From NCBI GenBank assembly GCA_947259165.1, contig CAMYKY010000008.1, positions 1 through 64,000 of the forward strand: 64,000 nucleotides of DNA. Direction: 5' to 3'. Below, in pieces: positions 29,244 to 38,934 of the stretch (position 1 is its first letter; the number at the start of each line of letters is the position of its first letter). The stretch comes from an uncultured Acidobacteriota bacterium (GTDB lineage: Bacteria > Acidobacteriota > Vicinamibacteria > Marinacidobacterales > SMYC01). The notes under the pieces were generated by a model, which saw nothing but the letters and a program-made list of their open reading frames with translations, ran no database searches and was not told the origin of the DNA. The translations under genes were made by a program, and so were the position numbers.

Positions 29244-30024
29244 CGGACTCTAGAAGGTGGATAACGTCCTCAGAGTACAAGATCCGTTCGGTGTCGTCAT
29301 CCAGTCGGATTGCTAGACCCCCATCTGCGGCGATACCACGGGTGCTCGCCTCGAACGCGTCGCCGGCTCTAGGCTGAACCCGGACGCGCCGGTTCTCGTC
29401 TCCTTCCGCAAGCTCTCGGAAGCGGAAGACGATTCGACTCGGATCCCGCATTTGCCACCACGACTCGAGGCGCGAAACGATGTGAGCTGCGATGTCTCGC
29501 TCGTCGAGACCGTGCTCGGAGAGCCCCACCGCACGCCTCCGAACTTCCGCGGGAAGGTTGGCGAGTTGCTGGTTCACGTTGATGCCAATTCCAGCGACGA
29601 AGTTTTCGGGCTGCGAGCCCCGAAAGCTCCCCTCACAAAGGATGCCCCCTAGCTTGAGTCCGCCCGTGTAAAGATCGTTCGGCCATCGAAGGCGCACATC
29701 CAGCCCGCTGAGCCCGTTGAGAGCCTCGGCCGTGGCAACCGCCGTCAAGTGCGGCAGAAGAGAGACAGGGTCGTGCAGCTCCGGCGTCAGGATGACGCTC
29801 AGGTAGAGCCCGCCTCGATCGGATTCCCAGCGACGACCGAATCGGCCTCTTCCGGCGGTCTGCTCTTTCGCAATGACGAGGCTGCCATGGGGCGCCCCGC
29901 GACGCGCGTAGTCCAGAGCCAGGTCGTTCGTCGAGCTCGCCTTTTCGACGGTGAGGATGAAACCGCCCCAGCGAGCGCCGGCTCGGCAAAGGCGTGCGCC
30001 GAGACTCGAGTGGTCCGGATCGAT
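29233..30024 (-). CDS. birA: Biotin-[acetyl-CoA-carboxylase] ligase (monofunctional BirA); start codon anomalous
   Basis: Frame extended 5' of the listed TTG ORF: 'GGFILTVEKASSTNDLALDYARRGAPHGSLVIAKEQTAGRGRFGRRWESDRGGLYLSVILTPE...LRWPNDLYTGGLKLGGILCE'. No ATG/GTG/TTG between the frame's upstream TAG (30028-30030) and the conserved start; an ATC codon lies at 30022-30024. Confidence 0.8.
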   Translation of the reverse strand: MDPDHSSLGARLCRAGARWGGFILTVEKASSTNDLALDYARRGAPHGSLVIAKEQTAGRGRFGRRWESDRGGLYLSVILTPELHDPVSLLPHLTAVATAEALNGLSGLDVRLRWPNDLYTGGLKLGGILCEGSFRGSQPENFVAGIGINVNQQLANLPAEVRRRAVGLSEHGLDERDIAAHIVSRLESWWQMRDPSRIVFRFRELAEGDENRRVRVQPRAGDAFEASTRGIAADGGLAIRLDDDTERILYSEDVIHLLESDDH

Positions 30025-30027
30025 TGG

Positions 30028-31821
30028 CTACCCCGACTTCGGGAGTTTCGACTTCAACACGTCGATCTCTCTGCGAATCAGACTCTCGGCCAAATCGGGA
30101 ACCACCTCCCAGGCAATTTCCTGGATGACCTTGGAAGAGAGCTTGTCGACCACACGTTGAGCGACGCGCTCCACGAGATCGTCGTCGACAGAGTCGGTTG
30201 AACCGGCTACAGGCAAAGAAGGCTCCGGGGAGGCCACGATCGGCGCTGGCGTAACGGATGCACTCGCTGGGGCCGCCGTCCCCATCGCGGGAGGCTCCGG
30301 TGTGTCCAGGGGCGAGAAGCCGCTAGCGGCATCCACGGGAGTGAAGTTTGGTTCTGGCTCCGTCGACATGGCTGGGATCTCCGTAAGCTCTGGAGGCTCC
30401 GGGCTCAACGGCTCGGCTGGCACGCTCAAGGGCTCGAAGGCGCTTCCGCCTGCGATAACGGGATCGATCGTAGCTTGCGTGTTCACCGAGGGTATCGGCT
30501 CCGGCTCCTTCGCGACCGGCGCAACCTCGTTGGTAGCGCCCAATTCGGGAGGCGCTGGTGTCAAAGGGTCCACCATCTCGAGCGGCACGATCGGCGCCAA
30601 GGGGTCCACCATCCCGGGGGGCGGCTCGAGGGCAGCCGCGGCAGGTTCTTCCTGAGACGGTGGCGGTGGCGCGATGTCGAGTGGCGGTGGCGCCGTGCCG
30701 AGTGGCGGTGGCGCCGTGTCGAGTGGCGGTGGCGCGATGTCGAGCGGCGGTGGCGCGATGTCGAGCGGCGGTGGCTCAACGACCGGTGGTGGTTGTGGCG
30801 GCAGCTCTGCTGCAACGGGACCAGGTGGTGGTGGCGCAGGGGCGGCAAAGTCTTCGAACCCACCCAAGTCACCGCCCGGCGGCTGAGGCGACGGGGCATC
30901 CGAACCCGTGGGCATCTGCCAGGTCGCATCCAGATCTTCGCTGCCGACCGTCATTTCGTTGTCGACGACGCCCCCTATGTTCGGATCGACCCCAGCGAGC
31001 GGCGTTCCAGCCATGAAGACCGTAGCCTCGTCGTCGTCATCGAGCCCGGGCGAAGGAGGCGCAGGTACGGCGCCACCGACGTCGCTCCAAATATCATCAG
31101 AGGCTCCTGGCAGTGAAGAGGGAGGAGACGGGACGTCGGGGGAATCATTCGTTCCGAGGAGCATGGTGTGATCCCCAGGATCCATAGCGAGCTCCCGCTC
31201 GCCCGCTTCGATGGCGAAGTTCTCGTCGAGACCCGCCGAATCGCTTGGCGGCGCAGGCGTCGGCATCGCCGGAACTTGAGGCCCGCCAATCGGCGGAAGC
31301 GGCGGCGTTATCGTCGGCGGTGCCACGAGGACGGTTTCATCCGACTCGTCAGCGAACGCGCTCTCGGCTTGCATCAACGGGTCCGGCTGCATCGGTAGCG
31401 GAGCAGGCGCCGCGGCGACAGCAGCCGGTGCAGCAGCGACCTGGCCTCCTTGAGCACCCGCAAGAAGCTCCTTGACCTTGGAAATCAGCGTCTGCGGCTC
31501 GAACGGTTTCGCGAGAAAACCCTCGCAGCCGGCTGCCTTCGCACGCTCCTGATCGAACGGCTCGAACGCACCGGTCAAAAGAAGAACCGGGATGTGCTTC
31601 AGCCCATCCGTAGACTTGATGAACTCACACACCTCGTAGCCGTTCTTCTCGGGCATGATGATGTCGCACAGCACGATATCCGGCTGGATGGCGTTAATCT
31701 CATCGATTGCCTTTTGCCCATTCCCAACCGTGTGGAGCTCGAAATCCTCATCGGAAAACGTGAGCTCGATAACCTTTTGAATGGTTATGCTGTCGTCGGC
31801 GAGCAGGATCTTATGTCCCAT
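30028..31821 (-). CDS. Response regulator (receiver domain) with long Pro-rich linker
   Basis: 'KILLADDSITIQKVIELTFSDEDFELHTVGNGQKAIDEINAIQPDIVLCDIIMPEKNGYEVCEFIK...VLLLTGAFEPFDQERAKAAGCEGFLAKPFEPQ'. Confidence 0.88.
   Translation of the reverse strand: MGHKILLADDSITIQKVIELTFSDEDFELHTVGNGQKAIDEINAIQPDIVLCDIIMPEKNGYEVCEFIKSTDGLKHIPVLLLTGAFEPFDQERAKAAGCEGFLAKPFEPQTLISKVKELLAGAQGGQVAAAPAAVAAAPAPLPMQPDPLMQAESAFADESDETVLVAPPTITPPLPPIGGPQVPAMPTPAPPSDSAGLDENFAIEAGERELAMDPGDHTMLLGTNDSPDVPSPPSSLPGASDDIWSDVGGAVPAPPSPGLDDDDEATVFMAGTPLAGVDPNIGGVVDNEMTVGSEDLDATWQMPTGSDAPSPQPPGGDLGGFEDFAAPAPPPPGPVAAELPPQPPPVVEPPPLDIAPPPLDIAPPPLDTAPPPLGTAPPPLDIAPPPPSQEEPAAAALEPPPGMVDPLAPIVPLEMVDPLTPAPPELGATNEVAPVAKEPEPIPSVNTQATIDPVIAGGSAFEPLSVPAEPLSPEPPELTEIPAMSTEPEPNFTPVDAASGFSPLDTPEPPAMGTAAPASASVTPAPIVASPEPSLPVAGSTDSVDDDLVERVAQRVVDKLSSKVIQEIAWEVVPDLAESLIRREIDVLKSKLPKSG
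30665..30790. repeat. 24-bp tandem coding repeats (PPPLD(I/T)A units)
   Basis: GGTGGCGCGATGTCGAGTGGCGGTGGCGCCGTG... repeated about 5-6 times, encoding PPLDIAPPPLDIAPPPLDTAPPPLGTAPPPLDIAPPP. Confidence 0.8.
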
Positions 31822-31967
31822 CGCCCCTCCTTCCGGCTGTACGAGTTCGATCGGCCTTCGTCTGGTGTGTGATATTCGTGACTCGAGAGCTTAATACTGA
31901 GATTTGAGAAATGTTAGCACGCACCCGCTGGAGTGTCAACCAATGCAGAATCATAATTCCTTCCTTA

Positions 31968-32390
31968 CTAAGGCTTTAGGCGCTTGTGCAGCAGCTCGAC
32001 GATCTCCGCTGTGGAGGCGCCAGGCTGAAAAACCGCGGCCACGCCCATCTCGAGCAGTGCCGGGATATCTTGATCCGGAATGATGCCTCCAACGAACACC
32101 GCAACGTCTTCCATCTCCCGCTCGCGCAACAACTCGAGGATACGCGCAATTAGGTGCTGGTGCGCCCCCGATAAGACGGACACCCCGATGGCGTCAACAT
32201 CTTCTTGAAGAGCCGCATCGACGATTTGCTCCGGCGTCCGCCGCAGACCCGTATAGATAGCCTCCATCCCGGCATCACGAAGCGCGCGTGCAACGACGAG
32301 CGCGCCCCGGTCGTGCCCATCCAACCCCGGCTTTGAAACCAGGACGCGAATCGGGCGCGCACGGTTGCCTAACTGGTTGGCAGCAGACAA
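31968..32390 (-). CDS. Stand-alone cobalamin (B12)-binding protein, methylmalonyl-CoA mutase C-terminal-like
   Basis: '[46 protein letters not shown]...[13 protein letters not shown]' with DxHxxG; TTG start at 32390 immediately after the icmF stop with GGAGG in the icmF 3' end. Confidence 0.85.
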   Translation of the reverse strand: MSAANQLGNRARPIRVLVSKPGLDGHDRGALVVARALRDAGMEAIYTGLRRTPEQIVDAALQEDVDAIGVSVLSGAHQHLIARILELLREREMEDVAVFVGGIIPDQDIPALLEMGVAAVFQPGASTAEIVELLHKRLKP

Positions 32391-32391
32391 A

Positions 32392-35300
32392 CTACATCGC
32401 CCTCCGATATTGGCCGCCGACCTCATAGAGGGCGTGCGTGATTTGACCGAGGCTCGCGACGCGAACGGTCCGCATGAGCTCCGCGAACACGTTGCCGTCG
32501 CCGAGCGCCACCGCTCGCAGCCGCTCGATAGCCTCGTCGACGTCAACGGCGTGGCACGTTTGAAACCGGCGAAGCCGCGCGATCTGGTCATCCTTCTCTT
32601 CCGCGCTCGCCCGCGCCAGCTGGATCTCGCGTTGCGGTTCGTCGGCGGAGCTGTCTGGATCCAGAAAACAATTGACACCGACGATGGGAAGCTCGCCGCT
32701 ATCTTTCTTGAGCTCGTAGTGGAGCGACTCTTCTTGTATCCGGCTTCTTTGATACTGCAGCTCGATCGCGCCGAGGACCCCGCCCCGCGTGTTCAGCCGC
32801 TCGAACTCCTCGAGTACCGCCTGCTCCACGAGATCGGTCAACTCCTCGATCGCATACGAGCCCTGCAGTGGGTTCTCGTTCCGGGTAACGCCAAACTCCC
32901 GATTGATAATCTGCTGGATCGCCATTGCACGCCTTACCGACTCTGCCGTCGGCGTCGTAATCGCTTCATCATAGGCGTTCGTGTGCAGTGAATTGCAATT
33001 GTCGTAAACTGCAGTGAGCGCCTGCAACGTCGTTCGAATATCGTTGAATTGGATCTCGCGTGCATGGAGCGAGCGGCCGGACGTTTGAATATGGTACTTG
33101 AACTTCTGGCTCCGTTCGTTGGCGCCGTAGCGGTGTTTCATCACTCGGGCCCAGAGTCGCCGTGCCACGCGCCCGAGGACCGAATACTCCGGATCGAGAC
33201 CGTTGCTAAGGAAGAACGACAAATTCGGTGCAAACGCGTCGACGTTCATTCCGCGCGCCAAATAGTACTCGACGTAGGTGAACCCGTTGGCGAGAGTAAA
33301 CGCGAGCTGAGTGATGGGGTTCGCGCCCGCTTCAGCGATGTGGTACCCGGAGATCGACACGGAGTAAAAGTTCCTCACGCTGTGGTCGATGAAGTACTGC
33401 TGAACATCGCCCATCAGTCGCAATGAGAACTCGGTCGAGAAGATGCACGTATTTTGAGCCTGGTCTTCTTTGAGAATGTCGGCCTGCACCGTGCCGCGCA
33501 CCTTCGAGAGCGTTTCGCCCGCGAGGCTCGCCCGTTCGTCGTCCGTCGGCTGGCGCCCCTTGTCGAGCGAGAACCGATCCACCTGCTGATCGATCGCGGT
33601 GTTGAAAAACATGGCCAGGATCGTGGGCGCGGGGCCGTTGATCGTCATCGACACGCTCGTCAAACTGTCGACGAGATCGAATCCGGCGTAGAGCTCCTTC
33701 ATGTCGTCGAGCGTCGCGATCGAGACCCCACCCTCTCCAATCTTCCCGTAAATATCTGGACGCTCGTCCGGGTCCTCACCGTAGAGCGTCACGCTATCGA
33801 ATGCGGTCGAAAGCCGCTTCGCGGTGTCATTGCGGGAGAGGAAGTGGAAGCGCGAGTTGGTCCGCTTGGGTCCCCCTTCCCCGGCGAATTGCCGGCGTGG
33901 GGACTCCTCGCTGCGCTTGAACGGATAAACCCCCGCGGTGAAAGGGTATTGACCTGGCAAGCCCTCGCTCAAACGAAAGCGAAGAATGTCTCCCCAATCC
34001 CGATAGCGAGGAAAAGACACCCTGAAAATCCTGGAACCGCTCAGCGTCGTGGTCTGAGCTTCGACCACGATCTCCCGATTGCGGACCGTGAAGGTCACCT
34101 CGTCTTGCTGGTAGCGTTTCTCGAGATCCGGCCACGACTCGATGAGCTCCCAGCTCGTGTCATCGAGCTCTTGCTTCAACACTTCGAAGCGTCTCCGCAG
34201 CGCCGCTTCGATCTCCGCCTCAGCACATTCTTTGGCGGCCCCGTCGAGCTGGTACAAACGCGTGGCGATCGAAACCTGGGCCTCGACTCGATCGCTCTGT
34301 CGGCGGACGAGCTCTACAATTTCGCCGAGATAGGGCACGCGGTTATCGGGGATGAGCACGTGGCGCTCGCCAGTGAGAACACCGGCGTCGACCGCGAACT
34401 TCGAGCTGGGCAGAGCAGGCGCGAGCTCGCGCATCCGGGAGAGCAAGTGAAGATAGAGCGCCGTGACACCGCGGTCACCAAACTGGCTCGCGATGGTGCC
34501 AAAGACGGGGAGTTGGTCGTCGGCCACGTCGTGCGCAGTCTGCTGATTGCGGCGAAACTGCTTCCGGACGTCGCGGAGTGCGTCATCCCCTCCACGCCGA
34601 TCGAACTTGTTGATAGCGACGACATCGGCGAAATCCAGCATATCGATCTTCTCGAGCTGAGAGGCCGCACCGTATTCAGGAGTCATGACGTAGAGACTGA
34701 TATCGGAGAGGTCCGCGATCGCCGAGGAGCCCTGGCCGATACCACTCGTCTCGACGAAGATCACTTCGAACCCTGAGGCCTTGAAGATCCCGATCGCTTC
34801 GTCGGTGGCGTGCGAGAGCTCCGAGCGCGAGTCGCGAGTCGCGAGGCTTCGCATATAAACATGTTCGTGGTCGATCGCGTTCATGCGAATGCGATCGCCG
34901 AGAAGCGCACCGCCGGTCTTGCGCTTCGTGGGATCGATGGAGAGCACGGCAATCTCCAGCTCGGGCGCATCGGAGATGAGACGGCGCACCAGCTCGTCCG
35001 TCAGGGAGCTCTTGCCGGAGCCCCCAGTGCCCGTTATGCCGACGACCGGTACCGTTCGTTCAGACGCTACCGATGCCAGCGCCCGGTCGAGCTCGTCGCT
35101 GAGACCGCGGCCGTCTCCGTTCGTTTCGACCTGGGTGATCAGGCGTGCCATTCGATTCAGGTCCCGATCGGCCAACCAGGAAAAGCCGCCTTCGGTCGCG
35201 ACCGGTGGCAGCGCAACATCGGCCCCGCGCACCATTTGGTCGATGATGCCTTTCAACCCGAGTTTGCGACCGTCCTCAGGTGAGAAGATCTTGCTGACAC

Positions 35301-35652
35301 CGTAGCGTTCCAACTCCGCGATCTCACGCGGTACGATCACTCCCCCGCCGCCGCCGTAAATCTTGATGTGCGCCGCGCCTCGCTCTCGAAGTAAATCCAC
35401 GAGGTAGCGAAAGAACTCGTTGTGTCCACCTTGATACGAGCTGATGGCGACAGCGTGCGCGTCTTCCTGGATCGCCGCGGCAACAATCTCGCGGACGGAG
35501 CGGTTGTGTCCGAGGTGGATGACTTCGACCCCGCGAGCTTGAAGGAGTCGACGAATAATGTTGATGGACGCATCGTGCCCATCGAAAAGCGACGCTGCCG
35601 TCACGAAACGAACCGCGTGACGCGGTTCGTATAAGGCATCCGACTTCGTCAT
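32392..35652 (-). CDS. icmF: Fused isobutyryl-CoA mutase IcmF (B12 domain, MeaB-like GTPase, mutase barrel)
   Basis: '[32 protein letters not shown]', '[20 protein letters not shown]', '[22 protein letters not shown]', '[52 protein letters not shown]'. Confidence 0.95.
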   Translation of the reverse strand: MTKSDALYEPRHAVRFVTAASLFDGHDASINIIRRLLQARGVEVIHLGHNRSVREIVAAAIQEDAHAVAISSYQGGHNEFFRYLVDLLRERGAAHIKIYGGGGGVIVPREIAELERYGVSKIFSPEDGRKLGLKGIIDQMVRGADVALPPVATEGGFSWLADRDLNRMARLITQVETNGDGRGLSDELDRALASVASERTVPVVGITGTGGSGKSSLTDELVRRLISDAPELEIAVLSIDPTKRKTGGALLGDRIRMNAIDHEHVYMRSLATRDSRSELSHATDEAIGIFKASGFEVIFVETSGIGQGSSAIADLSDISLYVMTPEYGAASQLEKIDMLDFADVVAINKFDRRGGDDALRDVRKQFRRNQQTAHDVADDQLPVFGTIASQFGDRGVTALYLHLLSRMRELAPALPSSKFAVDAGVLTGERHVLIPDNRVPYLGEIVELVRRQSDRVEAQVSIATRLYQLDGAAKECAEAEIEAALRRRFEVLKQELDDTSWELIESWPDLEKRYQQDEVTFTVRNREIVVEAQTTTLSGSRIFRVSFPRYRDWGDILRFRLSEGLPGQYPFTAGVYPFKRSEESPRRQFAGEGGPKRTNSRFHFLSRNDTAKRLSTAFDSVTLYGEDPDERPDIYGKIGEGGVSIATLDDMKELYAGFDLVDSLTSVSMTINGPAPTILAMFFNTAIDQQVDRFSLDKGRQPTDDERASLAGETLSKVRGTVQADILKEDQAQNTCIFSTEFSLRLMGDVQQYFIDHSVRNFYSVSISGYHIAEAGANPITQLAFTLANGFTYVEYYLARGMNVDAFAPNLSFFLSNGLDPEYSVLGRVARRLWARVMKHRYGANERSQKFKYHIQTSGRSLHAREIQFNDIRTTLQALTAVYDNCNSLHTNAYDEAITTPTAESVRRAMAIQQIINREFGVTRNENPLQGSYAIEELTDLVEQAVLEEFERLNTRGGVLGAIELQYQRSRIQEESLHYELKKDSGELPIVGVNCFLDPDSSADEPQREIQLARASAEEKDDQIARLRRFQTCHAVDVDEAIERLRAVALGDGNVFAELMRTVRVASLGQITHALYEVGGQYRRAM

Positions 35653-35729
35653 CGGTCGGTCTCAGACGGTTCCAATCGGAACAGGGACACCTTGAACGCG
35701 AACGCGAAGCGCTCGCTCAGAAGCAGCGG

Positions 35730-36050
35730 CTAGTCCTGCTGGGGCTGGGCCTGGGCACCCTCGAGCCCTTCTTGGGACTGGTTGATCAGCTCCTTCAGCT
35801 CTTTTCCTGGCTTGAAGTAGGGAACTTTCTTGGCGGGCACGTCGACCCGCTCGCCCGTCTTCGGGTTGCGTCCCTTGCGGGATTCCCGCTGACGGATGCG
35901 AAAGCTGCCGAACCCCCGAAGCTCGATCTTGTCGCCGCGGTGAAGAGCATTGATGATGCTCTTGAAAACGGTGTCAACGATGATCTCAGAGTGTTTCTTT
36001 GTCAGATCGGAGACGCGCGATACCTCTTCGATCAGTTCGGCCTTCGTCAT
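35730..36050 (-). CDS. ihfB: Integration host factor beta-like/HU-family DNA-binding protein
   Basis: 'MTKAELIEEVSRVSDLTKKHSEIIVDTVFKSIINALHRGDKIELRGFGSFRIRQRESRKGRNPKTGERVDVPAKKVPYFKPGKELK'. Confidence 0.92.
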   Translation of the reverse strand: MTKAELIEEVSRVSDLTKKHSEIIVDTVFKSIINALHRGDKIELRGFGSFRIRQRESRKGRNPKTGERVDVPAKKVPYFKPGKELKELINQSQEGLEGAQAQPQQD

Positions 36051-36066
36051 CTGAAAGACTCCCTTC

Positions 36067-38043
36067 TCACAAAAACGGGCTATGCTTCCCTAATCTTGGC
36101 CTAGTGCACGAACCCGCTGATCCTGCCGTAAATTCCTGGCCCTTTTCGGCGCTGACAGCGTTGCTCCTCCTCCGAATATCTAGATATGAATTCGTCGCTT
36201 CAGCCTTGGCAGCTTCCGGCTCGGCGGCGACCTCGGCAGTCTCAGCTTCAGCCTTGGCAGCTTCGGGCTCGGTTTCGGTTTCGGGATTCGCTCTCGTGCT
36301 CGAGCCCCAATCCGCGCCGAAATCCGCGACGTCCCCGAGGGTGGCGTTCGGCGAACCTTGGCTGGAGTAGTGAGACTCATAGTCGTCGATGTTGACGGCG
36401 CGAATCGAGAGACCGATCTTTCGCTCGAGCGCGGAAATCTTGATGATCTTCATGCGATAGGATTCGCCAACCACGAGCTTATCCTCGGGTTTTTCGATCC
36501 GCTCGTCGTCTACTTCGGAGACGTGAAGAAGCCCTTCGATCCCTTCTTCGATCTCGACGAATGCTCCGAAGTTCGTGAAACGAACGACTTTGCCGTCGAC
36601 GATGTCACCCTCTTGCTGACGGTTGAAGAACTCCTCCCACACGTCCTCGCCGAGCTGTTTCAGCCCTAGCGACAAACGCTGGTTCTCGGCGTCGATGCTG
36701 AGCACGACCGCGTCTACGGTGTCACCCTTCTTCAAGACTTCGGAGGGATGCGCTACCCGTTTGTTCCAACTCATATCGGAGATGTGGATAAGTCCGTCGA
36801 TACCTTCCTCGACTTCCACAAAGGCACCGAAATCCGTCAGATTTCGGACCTGGCCCTCGATACGAGCCCCGGTCTGGTACTTCTCTGCGAGCTGTTGCCA
36901 CGGATTGGGCTCCACCTGCTTCAGTCCGAGGCTGATCCGCCGTTCGCCGACGTCCACCTGCAGGACCATCGCTTCGACGTCGTCGCCGACGTTCAATACC
37001 TTGGACGGGTGTTTGACCCGCTTGCTCCACGACATCTCCGATACGTGGATGAGCCCTTCGACGCCGGGCTCGAGCTCGATGAAGGCTCCGTAGTCCGTGA
37101 GACTGACGACTTTGCCTTTGACTCGCTGGCCGGTTGGGAAGCGATCCTGTGCCGACTCCCATGGATCGGGAGCGAGCTGTTTGTAGCCGAGGGAGACTCG
37201 CTCGGTCTCGCGATCGAACTTCAACACCACAACTTCGGTCTGGTCGCCGACGTTGAAGATTTCCGATGGATGCTGAATTCGTCCGAACGACATATCCGTA
37301 ATGTGGAGCAGGCCGTCGATCCCACCGAGGTCGATAAACGCACCATAGTCTGTGAGATTCTTGACGACGCCGCGGAATACCCGACCCTCTTCGAGGGCCT
37401 CGAGGGTTTCCGACTTGCGCTCGGTAAGACTTTCTTCGAGAACAACTTTGCGCGACAAAACGATGTTGCCACGTTTCTTGTTCACCTTGATGACCCGCAT
37501 GTCGAGCTCTTGGCCCCGCAGGCTGTCGAGGTTTCTGACGGGGCGCACGTCAACCTGGGAGCCCGGAAGAAAAGCGCGCACGCCGATATCGACGGCAAGG
37601 CCACCCTTGATACGCTCAATCACACGGCCCTTCACGACCGTCCGATTGTTGTAGGCCTCTTCGATCTGATCCCAGACCTTCATCTTCAAGGCCTTCTCGC
37701 GAGACAGTACGAGGTAGCCGTTTTTGTCTTCTGCTTTTTCGAGAAGAACGTCAACGGTATCGCCCGCCTTGATCGTGATCTGGCCGGTCTCGTCGCGAAA
37801 CTCGTTGATGTTGATCATTCCTTCGGATTTGTATCCGACATCGACCACGACTTCGGTATCCGAGACCTGCAGTACTTTGCCTTTGACGACTTCGCCTTCG
37901 GTAATGTTACTGTTGTAGGCATCCAGCAGTTTCTCGTACTCCGCTGCGGGAATGGCGTCTTCCTGCGCTATCTCCCCTCCTTCAGTAAAGCTATCTACAC
38001 TGTTGGTTTCCAACATCCCGATTTGGTTCCTCCTAGAACTCAT
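36067..38043 (-). CDS. rpsA: 30S ribosomal protein S1
   Basis: Six S1 repeats ('GEVVKGKVLQVSDTEVVVDVGYKSEGMININEF...'), position between cmk and ihfB. Confidence 0.96.
   Translation of the reverse strand: MSSRRNQIGMLETNSVDSFTEGGEIAQEDAIPAAEYEKLLDAYNSNITEGEVVKGKVLQVSDTEVVVDVGYKSEGMININEFRDETGQITIKAGDTVDVLLEKAEDKNGYLVLSREKALKMKVWDQIEEAYNNRTVVKGRVIERIKGGLAVDIGVRAFLPGSQVDVRPVRNLDSLRGQELDMRVIKVNKKRGNIVLSRKVVLEESLTERKSETLEALEEGRVFRGVVKNLTDYGAFIDLGGIDGLLHITDMSFGRIQHPSEIFNVGDQTEVVVLKFDRETERVSLGYKQLAPDPWESAQDRFPTGQRVKGKVVSLTDYGAFIELEPGVEGLIHVSEMSWSKRVKHPSKVLNVGDDVEAMVLQVDVGERRISLGLKQVEPNPWQQLAEKYQTGARIEGQVRNLTDFGAFVEVEEGIDGLIHISDMSWNKRVAHPSEVLKKGDTVDAVVLSIDAENQRLSLGLKQLGEDVWEEFFNRQQEGDIVDGKVVRFTNFGAFVEIEEGIEGLLHVSEVDDERIEKPEDKLVVGESYRMKIIKISALERKIGLSIRAVNIDDYESHYSSQGSPNATLGDVADFGADWGSSTRANPETETEPEAAKAEAETAEVAAEPEAAKAEATNSYLDIRRRSNAVSAEKGQEFTAGSAGSCTRPRLGKHSPFL
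36101..36187. mobile_element. Half-copy remnant of the CTAG-type MITE, inside the 3' end of rpsA
   Basis: CTAGTG at 36101, GGCCCTTTTCGGCGCTGACAGCGTTG and AATATCTAGATAT match the half-element GGCCCTTTTGCGCGCTGGCTGCGTT ... AATATCTAGATAT of copies 1 and 2. Confidence 0.7.
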
Positions 38044-38265
38044 GCGATTTACAGGTGAGCGCTCGTTCCGTCAAGGGAAGGATTGTGGATGAGGCTCGCT
38101 TCAGTGAGGGCGGGCTGACCTGCAAGGCGTTATCCTACTCTATTTAATTGGGTTATGTCAAGTTGGATCGGTAAACGGTAGACGGTATACGGCATACGGC
38201 GGTGGGTGAGATCACGCCCCGGAGTAACGTCCTAGCCGACATGGGCTTCGGGTAAAAGAAAGATG

Positions 38266-38934
38266 CTAGTTGAGGCGTTTTCGGGTTTCCTCGAGGAGGC
38301 GGTCAAGGGTTTGTTTGGGGGTTAGGTCGGTGGTATCGACGGCGATGGCATCTTCGGCGCGCCGGAGTGGGGAATGCTGGCGGGTCCGGTCCGCCTGGTC
38401 TCGGATTTTCAGATCTTGGGTCACTCGATCGATTGTCACGTCCTCTTTTGCGGACTGCTCGGAGAAGCGGCGTTTGGCGCGTTCCTCGGGTCGCGCGTCG
38501 AGGAAGAACTTAATCTCGGCGTCCGGAAACACCACGGTTCCGATATCACGCCCCTCGAGCACAACGCCGCCACGCGTTCCGATCTTCCTCCAAAGCTCGA
38601 CGAGCCCCGCGCGCAAGGTTGGGTGGACGGCGACCGCGGACGACGCGTTGGCGACGGCCTGCTCGCGGATAGCCTCACTGACGTCTTCCCCATCGAGGAA
38701 GATCTTCTCCAACCGCTCCCCTTCGAACCGAATCTCCGACCGCTCGGCTAGTGCGGCGAGCGCGGACTCATCGGACAAATCGATATGCTCGCGAATTGCC
38801 TTGAGCGCGAGCGCGCGAAACGTTGCCCCCGTATCCAGGTACACGAGCCCAAGACGCTCGGCTAGATTGCGAGCCGCCGTCGATTTGCCAGCACCGGCCG
38901 GCCCGTCGATCGCGATCACAGGGCGTCTCGTCAT
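38266..38934 (-). CDS. cmk: Cytidylate kinase
   Basis: 'VIAIDGPAGAGKSTAARNLAERLGLVYLDTGATFRA...GGVVLEGRDIGTVVFPDAEIKFFLDA'. Confidence 0.95.
   Translation of the reverse strand: MTRRPVIAIDGPAGAGKSTAARNLAERLGLVYLDTGATFRALALKAIREHIDLSDESALAALAERSEIRFEGERLEKIFLDGEDVSEAIREQAVANASSAVAVHPTLRAGLVELWRKIGTRGGVVLEGRDIGTVVFPDAEIKFFLDARPEERAKRRFSEQSAKEDVTIDRVTQDLKIRDQADRTRQHSPLRRAEDAIAVDTTDLTPKQTLDRLLEETRKRLN

Noticed and set aside
33454-34776. 440-aa plus-strand ORF antisense to icmF
   Set aside because: Shadow of icmF; no domain-like motifs.
36748-38058. 436-aa plus-strand ORF antisense to rpsA
   Set aside because: Periodic sequence mirrors the S1 repeats on the opposite strand.
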